A program made the translations under genes and the position numbers. 64,000 nt of DNA. Source: Saccharopolyspora kobensis (GTDB lineage Bacteria > Actinomycetota > Actinomycetes > Mycobacteriales > Pseudonocardiaceae). A model generated the notes under the pieces. That model saw only the letters and a list, made by a program, of their open reading frames with translations, made no database searches and was not told the DNA's origin. Shown here one piece after another: positions 62,833 to 64,000 of this stretch (position 1 is its first letter; every line of letters starts with the position of its first letter). The stretch covers positions 310,001 to 374,000 of the forward strand of contig NZ_FNVB01000002.1 of assembly GCF_900108315.1 (NCBI RefSeq). The letters are read 5' to 3'.

Positions 62833-64000
62833 ATGCCGCACACGATCCGAGCACGACAGTCCAGTTCCAGTTCGATGGCGCGGAAGGTCATCGCCGCGAG
62901 CTTCATCGGCACCACGGTGGAGTGGTACGACTTCTTCCTCTACGGGACCGCATCGGCCCTGGTCTTCAACCGGCTGTTCTTCCCGCAGTTCTCCTCCCTC
63001 GCGGGCACGATCGCCGCTTTCGGCGCGTTCGCCGCGGGTTTCATCGCCCGGCCGATCGGTGGTGTCCTCTTCGGACACTTCGGCGACCGGGTCGGCCGCA
63101 AGTCCATGCTCATCTACAGCCTCGTGGGGATGGGTGCGTCCACCGTCGCGATCGGCCTGCTGCCGACCTACGCCCAGATCGGCGTGCTGGCCCCGATCCT
63201 GCTCGTGCTGTGCCGGCTGGTCCAGGGATTCGCCGTGGGCGGCGAATGGGGCGGTGCGGTCCTGATGTCCGTCGAGCACTCCCCGGCGCACAAGCGCGGG
63301 CTGGCGGGCAGCTGGACCCAGGCCGGCTCCCCCGCCGGGCTGGTCCTCGCCACCGCCGCGTTCGGCGGCTTCTCGATGCTCCCCGACGACGCCTTCCTGA
63401 GCTGGGGGTGGCGGGTGCCGTTCCTGCTCAGCGCGGCCCTGGTCGTCGTGGGCATGTTCATCCGGCTCAACGTCATCGAGTCGCCCGAGTTCCAGGAGGT
63501 GAAGGAGGCGGGTGCGCGCACCAGGCTGCCGATCGTCGACGCCGTCCGGAACCACCCGCTCAACATCCTGCTCGCCGTCGGTTGCTGCCTGGCACCGTTC
63601 GTCAACTTCTACCTCGTCGCGACGTTCGTCCTCACCTACGGCACTTCCTCGCTGGGGCTGGAGCGGTCGGCCGTGCTGGTCGTCGTCGCGATCGCCGCGG
63701 TGCTGGAAGTGGTCACCATCCCGCTGGCGGCGACCCTGTCCGACCGCATCGGCCGGCGCAAGGTCTTCCTCACCGGTGCGGCGCTGTTCGCCGCGTTCGC
63801 CTACCCGTTCTTCCTCATCAACGAGTCCGCGACCTCCACGTGGGTCCTCGGCCTCACCTGCGTCGTGGGCCTCTCGCTGATCCACCCGCTGATGTACGGA
63901 CCGATGGCAACCCTGTTCGCGGAGCTGTTCGCGCCCGAAGTCCGGTACAGCGCGGCTTCCCTGGGCTACCAGCTCGGTGCGATCTTCGGCGGCGGCTTCG
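62833..64000 (+). CDS. MFS transporter, metabolite:H+ symporter family (cut by window end)
   Basis: The first 389 codons of an MFS permease; the 3' end lies outside the window. The start SMARKVIAASFIGTTVEWYDFFLYGTAS and the loop motif GHFGDRVGRKSML are typical of the MHS group that moves organic acids, shikimate or proline betaine, and VGGEWGGAVLMSVEH is another group block. The matching loop in the second half is SDRIGRRKVFL. It lies 52 bp after the dicarboxylate carrier on the same strand. TcuC, the tricarballylate permease, belongs to this family, which fits the TcuA-like gene. Confidence 0.88.
   Translation, partial: MPHTIRARQSSSSSMARKVIAASFIGTTVEWYDFFLYGTASALVFNRLFFPQFSSLAGTIAAFGAFAAGFIARPIGGVLFGHFGDRVGRKSMLIYSLVGMGASTVAIGLLPTYAQIGVLAPILLVLCRLVQGFAVGGEWGGAVLMSVEHSPAHKRGLAGSWTQAGSPAGLVLATAAFGGFSMLPDDAFLSWGWRVPFLLSAALVVVGMFIRLNVIESPEFQEVKEAGARTRLPIVDAVRNHPLNILLAVGCCLAPFVNFYLVATFVLTYGTSSLGLERSAVLVVVAIAAVLEVVTIPLAATLSDRIGRRKVFLTGAALFAAFAYPFFLINESATSTWVLGLTCVVGLSLIHPLMYGPMATLFAELFAPEVRYSAASLGYQLGAIFGGGF

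Overview
The window is about 64 kb of very GC-rich, gene-dense DNA from an actinobacterium. GTG and TTG starts are common, and genes in operons repeatedly overlap as GTGA or ATGA. The order suf genes / mptB / ABC exporter / ctaA / qor / ctaB / tkt-tal-zwf-opcA-pgl is, as I recall it, that of the Mycobacterium tuberculosis Rv1445c-Rv1473 block. With pgi inserted between tal and zwf, a GH92 mannosidase, an Imm1-like protein and a plant-type lycopene cyclase, the best guess is Pseudonocardiales, perhaps Saccharopolyspora-like. That is inference. I found no rRNA, tRNA, CRISPR array, insertion sequence or prophage.

Layout. 0-9.8 kb: end of a hydrolase, a uridine-kinase-like protein with a broken P-loop, and a peptide ABC importer (fused ATPase, two permeases, a membrane-tethered binding protein) divergent from a DppA-type D-aminopeptidase. 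An orphan Imm1-like protein and a TetR regulator follow, divergent from a SIS-domain sugar protein whose promoter carries a DasR-like site. 9.8-16 kb: enoyl-CoA hydratase, a small HTH protein, an ABC-F ribosome factor behind an apparent leader-peptide attenuator, dGTPase and lycopene cyclase. 16-21.4 kb: a degenerate-EAL/CBS/GGDEF protein, a secreted GH92 mannosidase behind a perfect LacI-type operator, and a nitroreductase-hemerythrin fusion. 21.4-22.1 kb is gene-free but contains strong inverted repeats.

22.1-46 kb is the conserved core. It holds the SUF Fe-S assembly operon (sufR-B-D-C-S-U-T) ending in a clear intrinsic terminator, divergent from mptB and an ABC exporter. Next come ctaA and ctaB for heme A, then tkt-tal and pgi-zwf-opcA-pgl for the pentose phosphate pathway.

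46-64 kb is accessory: an AraC/SDR pair, a membrane-anchored NACHT NTPase, hydrolases, a short-type S-adenosylhomocysteine hydrolase divergent from an XRE/TPR-like regulator, and a glycosidase. It ends with a catabolic cluster (aldehyde dehydrogenase, beta-hydroxyacid dehydrogenase, TcuA-like flavoprotein, metallo-beta-lactamase-fold hydrolase, GntR regulator) divergent from a dicarboxylate carrier and an MFS permease cut by the window edge. Two near-identical 18-bp sites overlap the two -10 boxes of this divergent region.

Across the window, four intergenic copies of one repeat carry a hairpin whose stem sequence differs between copies while pairing is kept. Several genes have TAnnnT boxes 6-8 nt before the start codon, which points to leaderless transcripts.
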